64,000 bases of DNA from Tubulanus polymorphus (Eukaryota; Nemertea; Palaeonemertea; Tubulaniformes; Tubulanidae): NCBI RefSeq assembly GCF_964204645.1, contig NC_134026.1, forward strand, positions 21,408,650 to 21,472,649, read 5' to 3'. A program made the translations under genes and the position numbers. Numbering within the stretch: the stretch's first letter is position 1; each line of letters begins with the position of its first letter. The notes under the pieces are model-generated. The model ran no database searches, had not been told where the DNA came from, and saw only the letters and a list, made by a program, of their open reading frames with translations. Shown here one piece after another: positions 46,922 through 58,917 of the stretch.

Positions 46922-49900
46922 TTATTGTTCGTCAGAGCATGGGTTGCTGTAACCGGGAACGTTTTGACAGACGGCGTCCTCGCCGAAACCGAGAACCTTT
47001 CCGAATTTATACCGCACGTACCAATCCGGTTGAACGGTCATCCACGATGCGCCGACGAATTTCAGGCCCTTATCGGATACAAAATTTTCGACATCGAACA
47101 AACACCTACAATGAAAAACGAGATTTGTTTTAACACCATATGCCGCAGACGGGGTAAAAATATACGAGTATATTTCACAAAAAAAAACAAGAAAATCAAC
47201 AGAATAAACAAACCACACAAAGCGTCATATTGACATTATATGCGTGGTAAATAACACTCGATTCGCATAAAAGGATTTAAAGATTTTTCAATTTTGTTTT
47301 GTGGCATCTGCGTTTGGTTTGATTCAATCGTTTAGAATCATTTTGTGGTAATGAGTTTAGATTCATAAGCTTGTTCTCCGCTTGAGCTTTCTTCCGAGGT
47401 GCCCTCGTAATTATATATGATATGCCCTTTTTTGAGGTAGCACCCTTCCCTCGGACCTTAGATCCGCCCCGTATGGCTCTGCGTAAGGAACGTATCAAGA
47501 ATCACGTGCGCATTTTTTTTATGATTGGAAGAGGCCTTTTTCGTTGCGGTAAAAGGGGAAGGGGAATTGCGGAGGGAGAGTTGGAAACATGCATGCCTAA
47601 CGCATGTAATGTAATGCTATATACTCATCGGTACTCTCGTGATGAACTGTCAGTAATGGGCACATAAAACGAGTGATGTTTTTCGCCTGTTGTAATTAAT
47701 TTTGTCGCCTTACCCAGCAATTATAATTCCCGCAACGGCATCAGGCCATTAAGGCACTTGTGAACACCGTAGCGATGTATGTGTATATGAGATAAACCAT
47801 TGCAGCTGCCAGCAATCAAACTGTTCCCAACTTCCGAGTAATAATCATAGTATTATCTGATTTTGTGCGAATTATTTTATTTTGATTGGCTCCGAGTCAG
47901 AGAATGCAGAGATGCCGTGTTTATTGACTTGCTCCTCGCCACTCACACCTAACCGTGCGGACCATGAAAATTGGTTGAAAAGTGTGGTGAAAATAAGAAA
48001 TTGTTAAGAAACCCATAACGCAAGTTCTAAAATTTAAGCTTCAAATCAAAACATGAAATAAGAAACTTTCTAGACATCTTGGACTTTCACTTTTTCACTT
48101 TTTTCTAGGTCGTTTCGATGGAAATGTGTATAACGTCGTTTTTTATTTCAATTTTGGTACCGGATGAAACGGTCGAAAAATCTCCAAATTGAAGAACTGA
48201 ATAAAAAAAGATCGCATGCAACTCACCGTCCTTTAAAAAGTGGGTGACAGTTGTCATAGGCATATTTCGCTAAATCCTTAGCAGTTAACGACGTAGTTGC
48301 TTCCGTATGCTCGTACACGACAAAATGATAGAAATGTTTTGCGTCAGGTGGTAGCGGCCCGATGTATTGTATAAGTTCTCTACCCGTGTTGCCATCGCCA
48401 TTTTTTATGTCAGTCAGCACCCAATGCAGCAACGGCTTGCGATAAGTTCCGGCGGATTTATCTTTGACGTCTGCGGCTAGGAATAAAACTGTGTGTCGTT
48501 TTGCTGCAGAGAAAAGTATAATCTTCAGTGTTTTACAAATGCATTTTTCGTTTTTTACATTTTTCTTTAGATCATATCATGAAACATATGATAATGATTT
48601 GATAATGATTTTCATTAACCATTTTGAATCATAATAATTGTACAATAGTAATACGAATACAAAAATTCAAGACGCCTGAAGAAACCTTTTATGATTTATA
48701 GGATATTCATTCCACCTTTCCATATTTTGTTGCGAAAATAAATCCAAAATCTTTAATTCGATCGAGATGACTCTGAAAACTGTATGTCATCTGACCGATA
48801 GACAAATGTATGCTATTGGGAGAAAATATTCGTATCGATTCCGTTCCGAATCTGAATATGATTATCGATGGGCCATTATTCATCCAACTATAAGTGTATA
48901 TGACCTGTCTAAAGGCCGCTCGGTTCGGCACCTTTTTACTCATGCAACACATCTAGCGATGTACGAGAACTGCAATGAATGAACTCTCTCAATGGCCATT
49001 CTAAAGCGCCATGTAATGGGACATGTCGACCCTTCCAAGGCCGTATTAAAGCATTGCGCACCGCGAGACCTAGTTCACCTAATATGTTGATTATTCACAC
49101 GAAACGACCATAAAACTACGATTTCCGTCGGTTTCTCAATACTTACTACTAATTTTTTGTTCTTTAAATGGATAAAACGCGCGAGGTATGATGTTGATAG
49201 TTGGTGGGTAACCAGTTCTAGCATTCACCGAGTTCACGATTCCGCTGCCAATTGGATTCAAATAAACGGTTTCCTCTCTATAAACAAACATATAATAAAA
49301 AATTATCTCTTCTCGCAAAATTATGAAAGATGATATTCTTCACGACTTAAACTTTAATTCAAGGCGTTAGTGTTATTTCTATTTTTGAAACGAATACAGC
49401 TCCACAGTTAACCAGATGAATTCATATGAAGAAATCACAACGAAAAACACCGCATAATATGTAGCAATCAGTATTATTAAAATGAGATTAAAAAGAAAAT
49501 CGGTATAAAGTTGGGGGATTGTATAATCACGTATCCCGTTTCCATCTAATTTCAAGCTTATTGGAATATCCCTTCTGCTGCATATCCGACTTTAGGCGGA
49601 TTTTCATTTTAATCTCATTTTAACAATACGATTGCTACATATTATCCGGTGTTGTTCGTTTGTGTTTTTGCGCAAATGTAATTTTGTCGAACGATAAAGT
49701 GCAATTCAAATTGAAATCCATCTATGTAAGTAGACGTTTTACGAACATAGAGCATGATATTTGTAATGCCCAGTGGATTGAGCATACGCAGTCACGACAC
49801 AAGCGCAATCGCCAGGGGTGTATTTGATTCAGAAATTAATTAAAGTGAACTTTGAATTACAGTTTCATTAGCAACCTAATCGTTTTTAATCACCACAGAT

Positions 49901-52900
49901 GCGCATTATACCCATGGTATTAAATCATTGTGTCATAATCATGTGGGCAGTCGACGCATGCTTAAACGCTATTTTATAGTTGAGTAGGCGAAATCCGCGA
50001 AGTGGGTATAAGTAATCAAGAATTAAATCCCGGCCATGTCACTCAAAGTTGATGGGTTAATAGAATTTTTTGTTTTACTTTTCAAAAATTAAGTATTTTA
50101 TCTCGGATATTCTTATTTCTACCTAACCGCCATACGAACTTTACCGAGTTAGTTTGTATTAAATTCATAAAATACGATACAGTCTATCTGTATGCATATA
50201 CGGATTACTTGAATGGTCTTCGTAACGGATAGGTTTGCGCTGCATCGCAGTTCGTTAATATTTAATCGTATATTTCAGGGACGAAGCCCATTAATGCCAC
50301 TTGCTTCCTGGGAAAATGCGAAGAAGAATACGTACTTGTAAGAATGCGTCCTGCAACAGACGTCGAACTGTATGGCGGAAGTCGTGAACGAAACATTCAG
50401 GAATGTCGTCTGACTAACATGAGCGGGGAGAAAACTGCGAAACGGTTCTTGTTGTCGTTCTCCAGTTGCTAATGAGCAAATAAGAAAAAAACGGATGGGT
50501 TTAGGTGACTCACGTCTAAGTAAATAGGATGACTAAAACTTCCCAGTAAAACGTCTTATGTTTGTATAACCTATACATATTAGGCTTTACACGAAACATT
50601 TTCTTCCATGGATACACCATACAAGTATACTAAGATAACCTTATAATTTAACCGCTTTATTGATACAAGTTACAAATCATGAGATAAAGACTTTGATGAA
50701 GATGTATTTCACGTCACAAATTAATTAGATTGATGATAAAAACACGCAAATAAGATTCGCGAAAATATATTCTCTCGTTGGTTATGCATATTATCAATTA
50801 CTTTATGTAATTCGACATCGGAAACTTACCTTCTTTTACGAAGTGTGGGCAGTTGTTCACGAATCCGGTGTCTAAAGCTTCTTGCGCTGAATACTTGTCG
50901 AACGATATCATAATCCAATTCATCGCTACGGGACCTTTATATAATGAGGAAATCTTAGAATATAAGTCTAAAGCTTAATTGAAAATTTTGGTAATCTTTA
51001 TTACGTATTACCTTGTCTAAAATACATTTTGTGTAATGCATATACATGTATATATAGCAAAAAAATGAAGACTTACCTACTAGCTTAGATTTATCGACGA
51101 ATTTCTTGAGTATTGATTTCGGTAGTGATCTTAGGTTTCTGATATCGGCGGACGACTTTCCCTTCTGTTTGAACAATATGAACAGGTAGGGATTCGCTAT
51201 TGGACGGAAGTTCAACGGTCGTTTATACGGAACCAGTTCCTAGAACAAATTTGTATAGAATTGATAGAAAAACCTGTGGAAAAAATAATCGTATACAGAT
51301 TGTAAAACATTATGGTATTTTGGGAAATTGAAGAGAACTAAATGCCATCATATTGAAGGACCCAATTCACAGATTTGCAGTGTTATTACTTTTCAAGGGC
51401 GGATCTAGGAATCTTTGAAGGGGGTAGACCTGAAAATTGGAATGGACATTTTATTTGAAAAGGACAGATTTGGAAGTGCGAGGGCTGCAAGCGCGAACAT
51501 TCGTTAGGGTTCTGGTGGCCCTCCCAGAGAAATCCAGGATCAAAAGGGGCATTTCTGGCCCTCATCACTTAACAGGGCCCATTCGGATTTGTTTTTCATC
51601 TTTAAGCTTGTCATGCAAAAAATGTTCCAGACGTTTTGGCAGGCACGTTCGAATTTGGAAGGGGGTAGACCATCACCTCCTAAAGCCGCATCTGGGAGTA
51701 TAATGTATTGAAATTTACTCGTAGTGCAGTTACATAACAATTAGAAATCTTCAGAATATTAGATCACAATGTGAAAACGAAATAAGTTTGATTCTAAGTT
51801 ATAGTAACCCACACTCGCGGGACGTAGGTCTCGATGTTGCGTTGGCGAATATATTTTTGCCGATGGTCTCCGTCGTGGAAAGCATATAGTTTATTCCGCG
51901 GGGTACGATGCTAATGGTGCGACGCGAAGAATCATTTATTGTTCACCGATGAATTCCGTGAAAAAAACACTCGGAAATATTATCTTTTTTTCTAAAGGTA
52001 AATGGATCCGCGGGGAGCTGAACGACGAAAACACGGTACCGACTACGAACAGCGGAAAGCGTGGTTGGCTTTCGTGATAGTTTTAATTAAGTCGTTGGAC
52101 GTTATGGTAAACAGTCCAAACACGATTAGAGCTTCCCCTCGTCGACTATACTTATATATAACATCCTAAATTTCATCGTCGCACAGCCATTGATCAATTT
52201 ATTATTCCACATGTAAATCGTATCAAAGATCATTCCCATTAAAGTAGCAATATGCTATATTAGAAAATGTTTTACCGTGTATGTAGTTCATAATAGAATT
52301 TTGAAATGAGATTCTAAAATGAGATTCTTATCAAACATAAATCCCCGAGGAAAAAAATCAAACCTCATCATTATGTATAAATTTATTGCATCTAATGGAC
52401 TGGTCAATATTTTATAGTCTAACTCTGATTGTTGTTCACAAATTAATACCTGCAGTCGTGGTCTATCAACAATGGCTACAGACCAATTGCCAATGGTTTC
52501 GATTCTGAAGACGCAGTTATAGAATAAGATCGTTTTAGAAGAGTAAATCATTTCATATTCTTAACTTCGCTGCACCTCTAACCATGGACTCTATCTAAAA
52601 ACTTCGTTAGAGTGCTTTTACCTTCAAAGATAGAACTATCTTCGATCGTTTTATAGACCATTATCCCGGGGCTGGATTCTAACATCAGCCCCTATACGGT
52701 ACAATAATATATATTTGGTTGAATCATTGAGTGTAATATGGAAACATCACTGGTTAACATTTGAATAGCTTCCTCCGAGCAACACTGACTGATTTCTGTA
52801 AAACTGTTCTTATATAGGTGATAATGATACCAACTTACCTTTCCTTGATTAAGAGTGTTTCCCGGAATGTCGACCCATAAACCGTGTATATTTCCGAGAC

Positions 52901-54555
52901 CCGCGTCGACTATGATCAACGTATGCAAAGTACGCCCGCTTTTGCCGGTCCACGAAATCTGGGGTCTAAATCTCGTTTGCCAAGGCGTCGCTTCTACACG
53001 ACCGGTCGGATACGCGTAGAATACTTTCGAAGATTTCTGTTCCACCACGTCGTTACAGCCTATATATCTACCTAGTATATTTAGGAGAGAATTAACGGGG
53101 ATGAATCATATCTGTTGAAATTCAGTCAAAGAAAAATATTTTTCTTATTTTAGATTTTTCAATGTGGGAACTATGTACCTGGTGGTGACTTGTAGCGAAC
53201 TATCAGCCGTTTGTTTAAATTGTTCATCATTTTAGGCCCGCGTTTTCCGAACAGACGAGTTGCCAGGCTCTCCGGGCGCCGATCTGGATTGTAACAATCT
53301 ATCGGGTCTGTTTTCGCGTTGAAACATCTACGTTGCCAACTTCTGCCGAACCAGAAATAACCTTTACTCAAAGCGCGGTATTTTATTTGGAAGATCTGAT
53401 GCCCCGTTGAGCCGCAATTATTGCATTTCCCTGCGCCAGAACCTGCAAAAAGTAACCGAAATTCCGGCTTTCATTAAAGTCCGTCGGGAAAACGAAATTA
53501 GATTAAAGTTGAAACTGAATTTCTGATTGATGAGTCTCTAAGATGCCTCATCTATCTTTATTTTGCTCTCAACGCATCATGGTGATGTATAGAGCAACAG
53601 TACGGTGATAAAATCATTTCATTGTTTTTTATTTCCCTTATCGTTGAAATATCGTTTAGCGTATACACGTTTATATATTGCAACCGCTCCCAATGAATAG
53701 CCATCATCTCCGTAAATATTCGAGTAGATTAGAGAATATCGAAGAGTGCACGACTACGCGCCAATTCAAATTTCAATATTTCGGTTTGGAATATTCATGA
53801 GCTTTTTTGACGACGCTTACCCGGCGAATTTTTCAGTTTCATAGGAATATTAAATGGAGGGTTTCGTGCGCGAGACGCTATACGCGATAATGTGAAATAT
53901 AGACGGGCGGCACATCGGTGAAAAATATGTTTGATGTACAGCTCGCACGATTCGTTTTCATTAGACGAAATGATGATTGAGAAGCGAAAAGATCGCATAA
54001 AAGGATAAAATGACAACTCAATGCAATACCGATAACGACCGAACTATAGCAACCGAGTCGCATAACACTATATCCCGCATACAATAATAACATTTTGTTA
54101 TTTTGTTATGGGTTCTGCGTCCATTATTTCTTTTTCGCCATAGAAATAAGTTCATTATACCTAAATATATGTAATCATTTATTTAGTGAACAACAAAAAG
54201 AATTTAATTACACGCGCAACGGCGAATATATTCAAATTTTGATTTTCAAGATTATTTCGAGGATTCATCAACGGATAAGTTCATATACCCGCTATATACC
54301 AAAAACAAAAATTCATAAAGACTATAATAAATTTAGCCAATACTCATTTTAAAAGCGCTTAGTTTATTTTGAAAACGAATTCCCCTTAAAAAAAAACGGA
54401 AATTATATAAATTATATTTATATAATCGTTACCATCATCATTGCTATCATTATCAACAAAATAAAGAACAAATTCAACTTACCGAAAACTGATATCGAAC
54501 AAATTATGAAAAATAAGAAAAATCCGTCAAATACAGAAAGCTGGTGCGCAGCCAT
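46922..54555 (-). CDS. Secreted protein with two PEBP-like domains, 8 exons
   Basis: Exons: 54483-54555, 53179-53442, 52839-53071, 51077-51239, 50830-50934, 49147-49275, 48227-48503, 46922-47105. Phases agree, giving 475 aa. The N-terminus is a signal peptide (FFLFFIICSISVFG, cleavage likely near residue 24), followed by a Cys-containing linker (CNNCGSTGH). Domain 1 (about 110-280) follows the phosphatidylethanolamine-binding fold in order: TLHTLIIVDAG, GLWVDIPGN, YLFILFKQKGK, KLVGPVAMNWIMISFDKY. Domain 2 (about 285-460) repeats it: TVLFLAADV, LLHWVLTDIKNG, ELIQYIGPLPP, FYHFVVYEH, KFVGASWMTVQPDWYVRYKFG. The classic DPDxP and GxHR ligand-site motifs are absent in both (DAG and ADVKD; NPYLF and FYHFV). 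Ligand or protease-inhibitor function is therefore unclear. Extra Cys residues at the end suggest disulfides. A TATA-like TATTTAAA lies about 210 bases upstream of the ATG. Family assignment is by pattern, not search. Confidence 0.82.
47340..47483. repeat. Fragment of the CAGGGGCGGATC repeat family
   Basis: In PEBP intron-free 3' side of exon 8 intron: contains TTTAGATTCATAAG, GAGGTGCCCTCGTAATTATA and ends TTAGATCCGCCCCG. These words match the right part of the element at 45902-46133 in the same order. The left end is missing or degraded. Confidence 0.5.
51398..51685. repeat. Degenerate repeat starting GGGCGGATCTAGG
   Basis: GGGCGGATCTAGGAATCTTT resembles the start of the CAGGGGCGGATC elements. 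GAAGGGGGTAGACC occurs twice (near 51417 and 51657), with CCGCATCTGGGAG near the right end. It lies in PEBP intron 3 between exons 3 and 4. Assignment to the same family is tentative. Confidence 0.35.
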
Positions 54556-55697
54556 GGTAAATAATCCTGTCAAGTGTGTGAGTGAGTTGAGTACTGGTGT
54601 TCATTCAATGACACGCTGCAATAATGTTGTCTGATGTGTCTGCGTCCGTACGTATACGTATATCTATACAAATAACAGTGACAGATTGTATCTAAATGAG
54701 ATGTGTTGATCTGTCTTCGTCGGCGGAAAGTTTGATTTCTGCCGACGCGGGCTGTTTCGGATTTAAATAGCCTCGCTAATAAGGTCAATAAAGAGCAGCT
54801 TTTTGTAGAGCTGACAAGTAAAACTGATGACGTATGTAAAAGCTTCTATTTAAAACTCTACGTAAACAACCTACAAACCCATATTTGTGCATCGTTTAAT
54901 GCGACCACGTCGGCATAGTGCCTCATATTCCGCGAAATAATTCGATCATGCCCTGAATATCTAGGCTATTGCTACAATAGGAGGACGGGCTGAGCTAATT
55001 AAAACATCATTATCGGTCACTTCAAAGCACGCCCAGAGACCCTAAAATCGTTTTATTTGTGGTCATATTTCCCAATAACACTATAAATTCTCAGAAGTTT
55101 GATTTTATTGCCACAGTTTGATATACGCGGTAATATGAAAAATATTTCACGAATGTCGTAAGGAGTTGCAAGGCGTGGGATTTAAGTTCTCGGGTATCTT
55201 ATTCACATGTTTCGCTTCGTCTTTCAGTGTTCCACGACACCATTCGGAACTTTGCATTCACTATTCCCAAGACTTATCTCATTTACACATATCGAAACAG
55301 GGAACAAGGTCGTTCCAGTTGCAAGGGGACGGCGTTCTATGGCCAGAAACCCGGAAACGGCCGACACGTGTTTCGATTGCAGATTGAATATTTATTCGCA
55401 GAGAACTCTACAGGTTGGAACATCAACGAACTGAATCATGTTCAGAAAAAGTGGTCAATATTGTGTCGTCTGTACGTACTGGAATGATATGACGAACGTC
55501 CATCTAACACCTGCCCGATACGATGTAGATAAGGCAGCCAACGAAATTAACCCCAATCAGTCGCTTGCCGGTTCAGGCTGGTTGGAATATTGTTTGAATG
55601 AAGTTATATGATTTATACAAAAAATTCTGTAAATTCGACTCGACCACCGATCACACGTCACAACTAAGCTTACATCTGTACTTCGATTTCCGATTTC

Positions 55698-55805
55698 AAA
55701 ATCAAACCCGCTGTTACGCTCCCGGCAGGTGTGGTTGATTTGTGACACCAAATCAAAACAAATCAAACGGAATCTAAAAACACCTGATAAATAAAAGCCC
55801 GATTA
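55698..55805 (+). repeat. Dispersed repeat, copy A
   Basis: Contains CGCTCCCGGCAGGTGTGG, then GACACCAAATCAAA and TCAAACGGAATCTA. The same words in the same order occur at 58806-58917. About 110 bases, class unknown. Confidence 0.65.
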
Positions 55806-58137
55806 ATGTGATAGCTTGGGCGTGTGCGCGTGCGTAACATTTCCCAACATGTCACCTGCCGAAATTTTCGGGTCGGACTTACAGTCGTCAGGCTCCTCGC
55901 CAATCAATTCAAACGGCAAGTGTTAGGCGAGTTTTAGTATTTGCGTATTCGATGTTTGGTAAGACAATAAAATCGGAATTTATTTCCGAAAAACGTCATC
56001 AGGCCAGGTATTGGTGCATGTGAACGTTGTTAGCAAACTGTAGATGTAAGAATGGATTTCGCTGCTGCCTCAATGCATCCCCAGTGACCCTAATGGATCT
56101 GCGTCATCAGATGTGGTTGGTTTTAACACCTCCAACTTGTGGCTCAGCAATATTATCAATTTCCGCAACCACCATATATCTCGGTCGGTGTGTATAGTGA
56201 AATATTTTCCATATGGCGTGACAAATGTGACCAACAGATCGCCCGATGAATTATTCAAGGGGTGCGGTGATAATCTAACCGCGAGACCGCCTGAAAATCC
56301 ATTGTTGGCCAGGGAGGTACAGGTTTCCCTTGCACCCCAGTCAGGTATAGGTGATGACCCCAGAATTACGCGTTACAGTGTTTTTACTGCTCGCTTTGTT
56401 AGTTGTAGAGAGAATACCACTTTTTTCGACGGCTCTCGTACGAAGTCGCTGAGAATTGTACGTGATCACCTCGCGTAGAATACCGCGTAACCACAAGTTT
56501 GTAAAAGCATCTGTGCAACACACTGGAGATTACACAACCGCATTAAATAATTCGGTATCATTTTTTTTTCAATTTGTTAACCAGATTTCATCGTATCTGT
56601 TATTCGCCGAACGTGGTTAGTATATGGATATGTATCGGTTTTTTTCTAATGGCAACCACTGCCTCTCAGCGAAAAGTACCATTCAATTCGCCAACGCATC
56701 AATTGAAAACATGCAATTCCCTTGAATAAATATATAAACACCGTGTGCCATATGAATATCAAAATTCTCTCTAATAAGAACATTTCAGTGCAAAAATCGT
56801 TTTTGATCAAGGTCGAAGCGTAGTTCCATTCCATTGTCATCGCGCCCGGAATAAATCACATTGAAATCGGATATATACTTTGAAATCGGATGTATCATAT
56901 ATACTTTGGAAAATGAATGTGGCATCGGAAGTAGCGGCAAGGTTAACCAATTAACTGATTACAACCTTTAATTCGAACATTATTTCAAAGTAGCCGTGTC
57001 TTATATTAGAGATATTAGTCCAAAATATGGTTTCAGTCTACGCAAAATATCATGATTCGATGACAATAGAATCCATTTCCAGATGACTTCGTTTTCTATT
57101 CTAACAACTGATGAGAGTTTCAACGAGTAGGTTTTATTCTAGTCTATTAGAATTACTTAAGTGTCTTCAGAAGTCGAGATTGTGACAGATAACCGATATA
57201 CGAGCGCAACTATACCGCGCGACACACCGGGCCATGTTGCAATTATTATACTTTTCTTTCTTCACGATTTGTCCAAATATGGTCTGTCGTAGACGAAACC
57301 CTTCCCAGAAAATCAGTTGATGCTATACTCTGGGCGGTGTCTACAAATTTGCGTGAATGAACGAGTAGCCGTGAACAACAATGCTTCCATAGTACACGAT
57401 TCCGACAAATCGGAAGAACTCGCAAGAAGACAAAACATTTTTTTTATTTTCAAAAGGCAACGAGTTTAATATACCGAAAATAGCATCTATAAAAATACAA
57501 TAAAATATACAATGAAACTTGAATATATGAACGATGATGATTTCAAAAACAACTATGTCTAGACACTTTTGGCAACCCCGTCGTTTCCTTTGCCTTAGTC
57601 AAACAATGGACTCAAAGTCGTCACAATGATTAATCTCCATAAAAGAATCTTATTACTCGTTACACTTATTTTCTAGAATACACACAAGTATATAATATTG
57701 AGATTTGAACCGGCATCAATTTTCTAACCATTTCACACAGATACTAATTAGTCCCAATATCGACAAAATATACAGCATGGATCGATATGTATGTGTATAT
57801 GACCCTGTATTTTATATACATGATAAATTAATTAGGGATAGTGGTGCTGTTCATTGATACTGGATCCATACTTTATATTGAGTGTCTGTGATGTAACTTC
57901 GGATATAGCAAGGTTCATTAACAGAATATTACTTAATTAAACAATGAATAACTCCACATCATTATTCATAGAAACATAGACCTATATAAATATATACAAA
58001 CAACCATATACAAGTGAAAAACTTGTGCGTATTCAAAATATCAAACCGTTAAAAATATACAAGTATAAGTGAGCAGTGTGCAAAAATAGTCCACCAATCA
58101 AAAACCGTTGAATTTACATAATCACTATATAGTAACA

Positions 58138-58333
58138 TAAGCCGCGATCACACGAGCAAATTTGGCCCGGAACAAATGTTCGCACGGGTGCCAAATGGGG
58201 CTCGACCAAAAACGTCGGACCAGGCCCGAGCCTAATTTTAGCACCAGGCAAATGATTGCACGGGCCACACCTGGCCCGAGCCTGATCGGTGCCAATTTGG
58301 CCCGGACCAAATCTCCGTGTGATCGCGGCTATA
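58138..58333. repeat. MITE with CCGCGATCACACG terminal repeats
   Basis: Left end ATAAGCCGCGATCACACGAG; right end CTCCGTGTGATCGCGGCTAT is its near-perfect inverse. The interior is GC-richer than the surroundings and has repeated words such as GGCCCGGA and GGCCCGAGCCT in both orientations. A related element is at 62709-63015. Confidence 0.75.
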
Positions 58334-58805
58334 AACATGCCCGATAGGCACCGGAGATCCGAACCATCATTTCGATATAAGCGGTGGGTGGCGCGCTGGC
58401 CGAGTCAATTCTCTTTCATTTTCTCTCACAAGTCTGCACTTATACAAAAAGTTTTTTTCTTTAAGAAAAGTTTCGTTTCTATTAAACATCGTCTCAACGA
58501 CACCGAGTAATCAATCGTCTGCGGAAAACATTTTATGTACATAATGTTTTTGTCTCATTTGTCGATCACGACAGCCGGAAACTGGCCGGACTATCCAACA
58601 GTGCTATATTCTGTTAATCATCTTGACACTCCACCAGCACAGATAGTAGGCACACCCTTATATTGTATGGTGGTTGAATCGGGCCATACTCAAAGTTTTT
58701 TCTAATACGGCTAGACGCATTCTAACGAAGCAAACGAGACCAAAGTTTTTTTCATACAAGGTTTTTTTATGTGAGAAAACAGAAAAACTTGGGTCTGTGT
58801 ATTCT

Positions 58806-58917
58806 TCAAAAATCAAACCCCCTGATTCGCTCCCGGCAGGTGTGGTGCGTTCGTAAGGGACACCAAATCAAAAAGTCAAACGAAATCTACCAATCAAATA
58901 AATAACAGGGCCAATCC
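58806..58917 (+). repeat. Dispersed repeat, copy B
   Basis: Same family as 55698-55805: AATCAAACCCCCTGATTCGC, CTCCCGGCAGGTGTGG, GACACCAAATCAAA and AAACGAAATCTA. The copies differ by scattered substitutions and small indels. Confidence 0.65.

Noticed and set aside
55166-55487. Three overlapping plus-strand open frames
   Set aside because: None shows a known domain, signal peptide or consistent splice sites, and overlapping in three frames is typical of chance open sequence.
56113-56478. A 121-codon plus-strand frame
   Set aside because: No family features or splice context. It is the longest frame in the region but within what chance can give.
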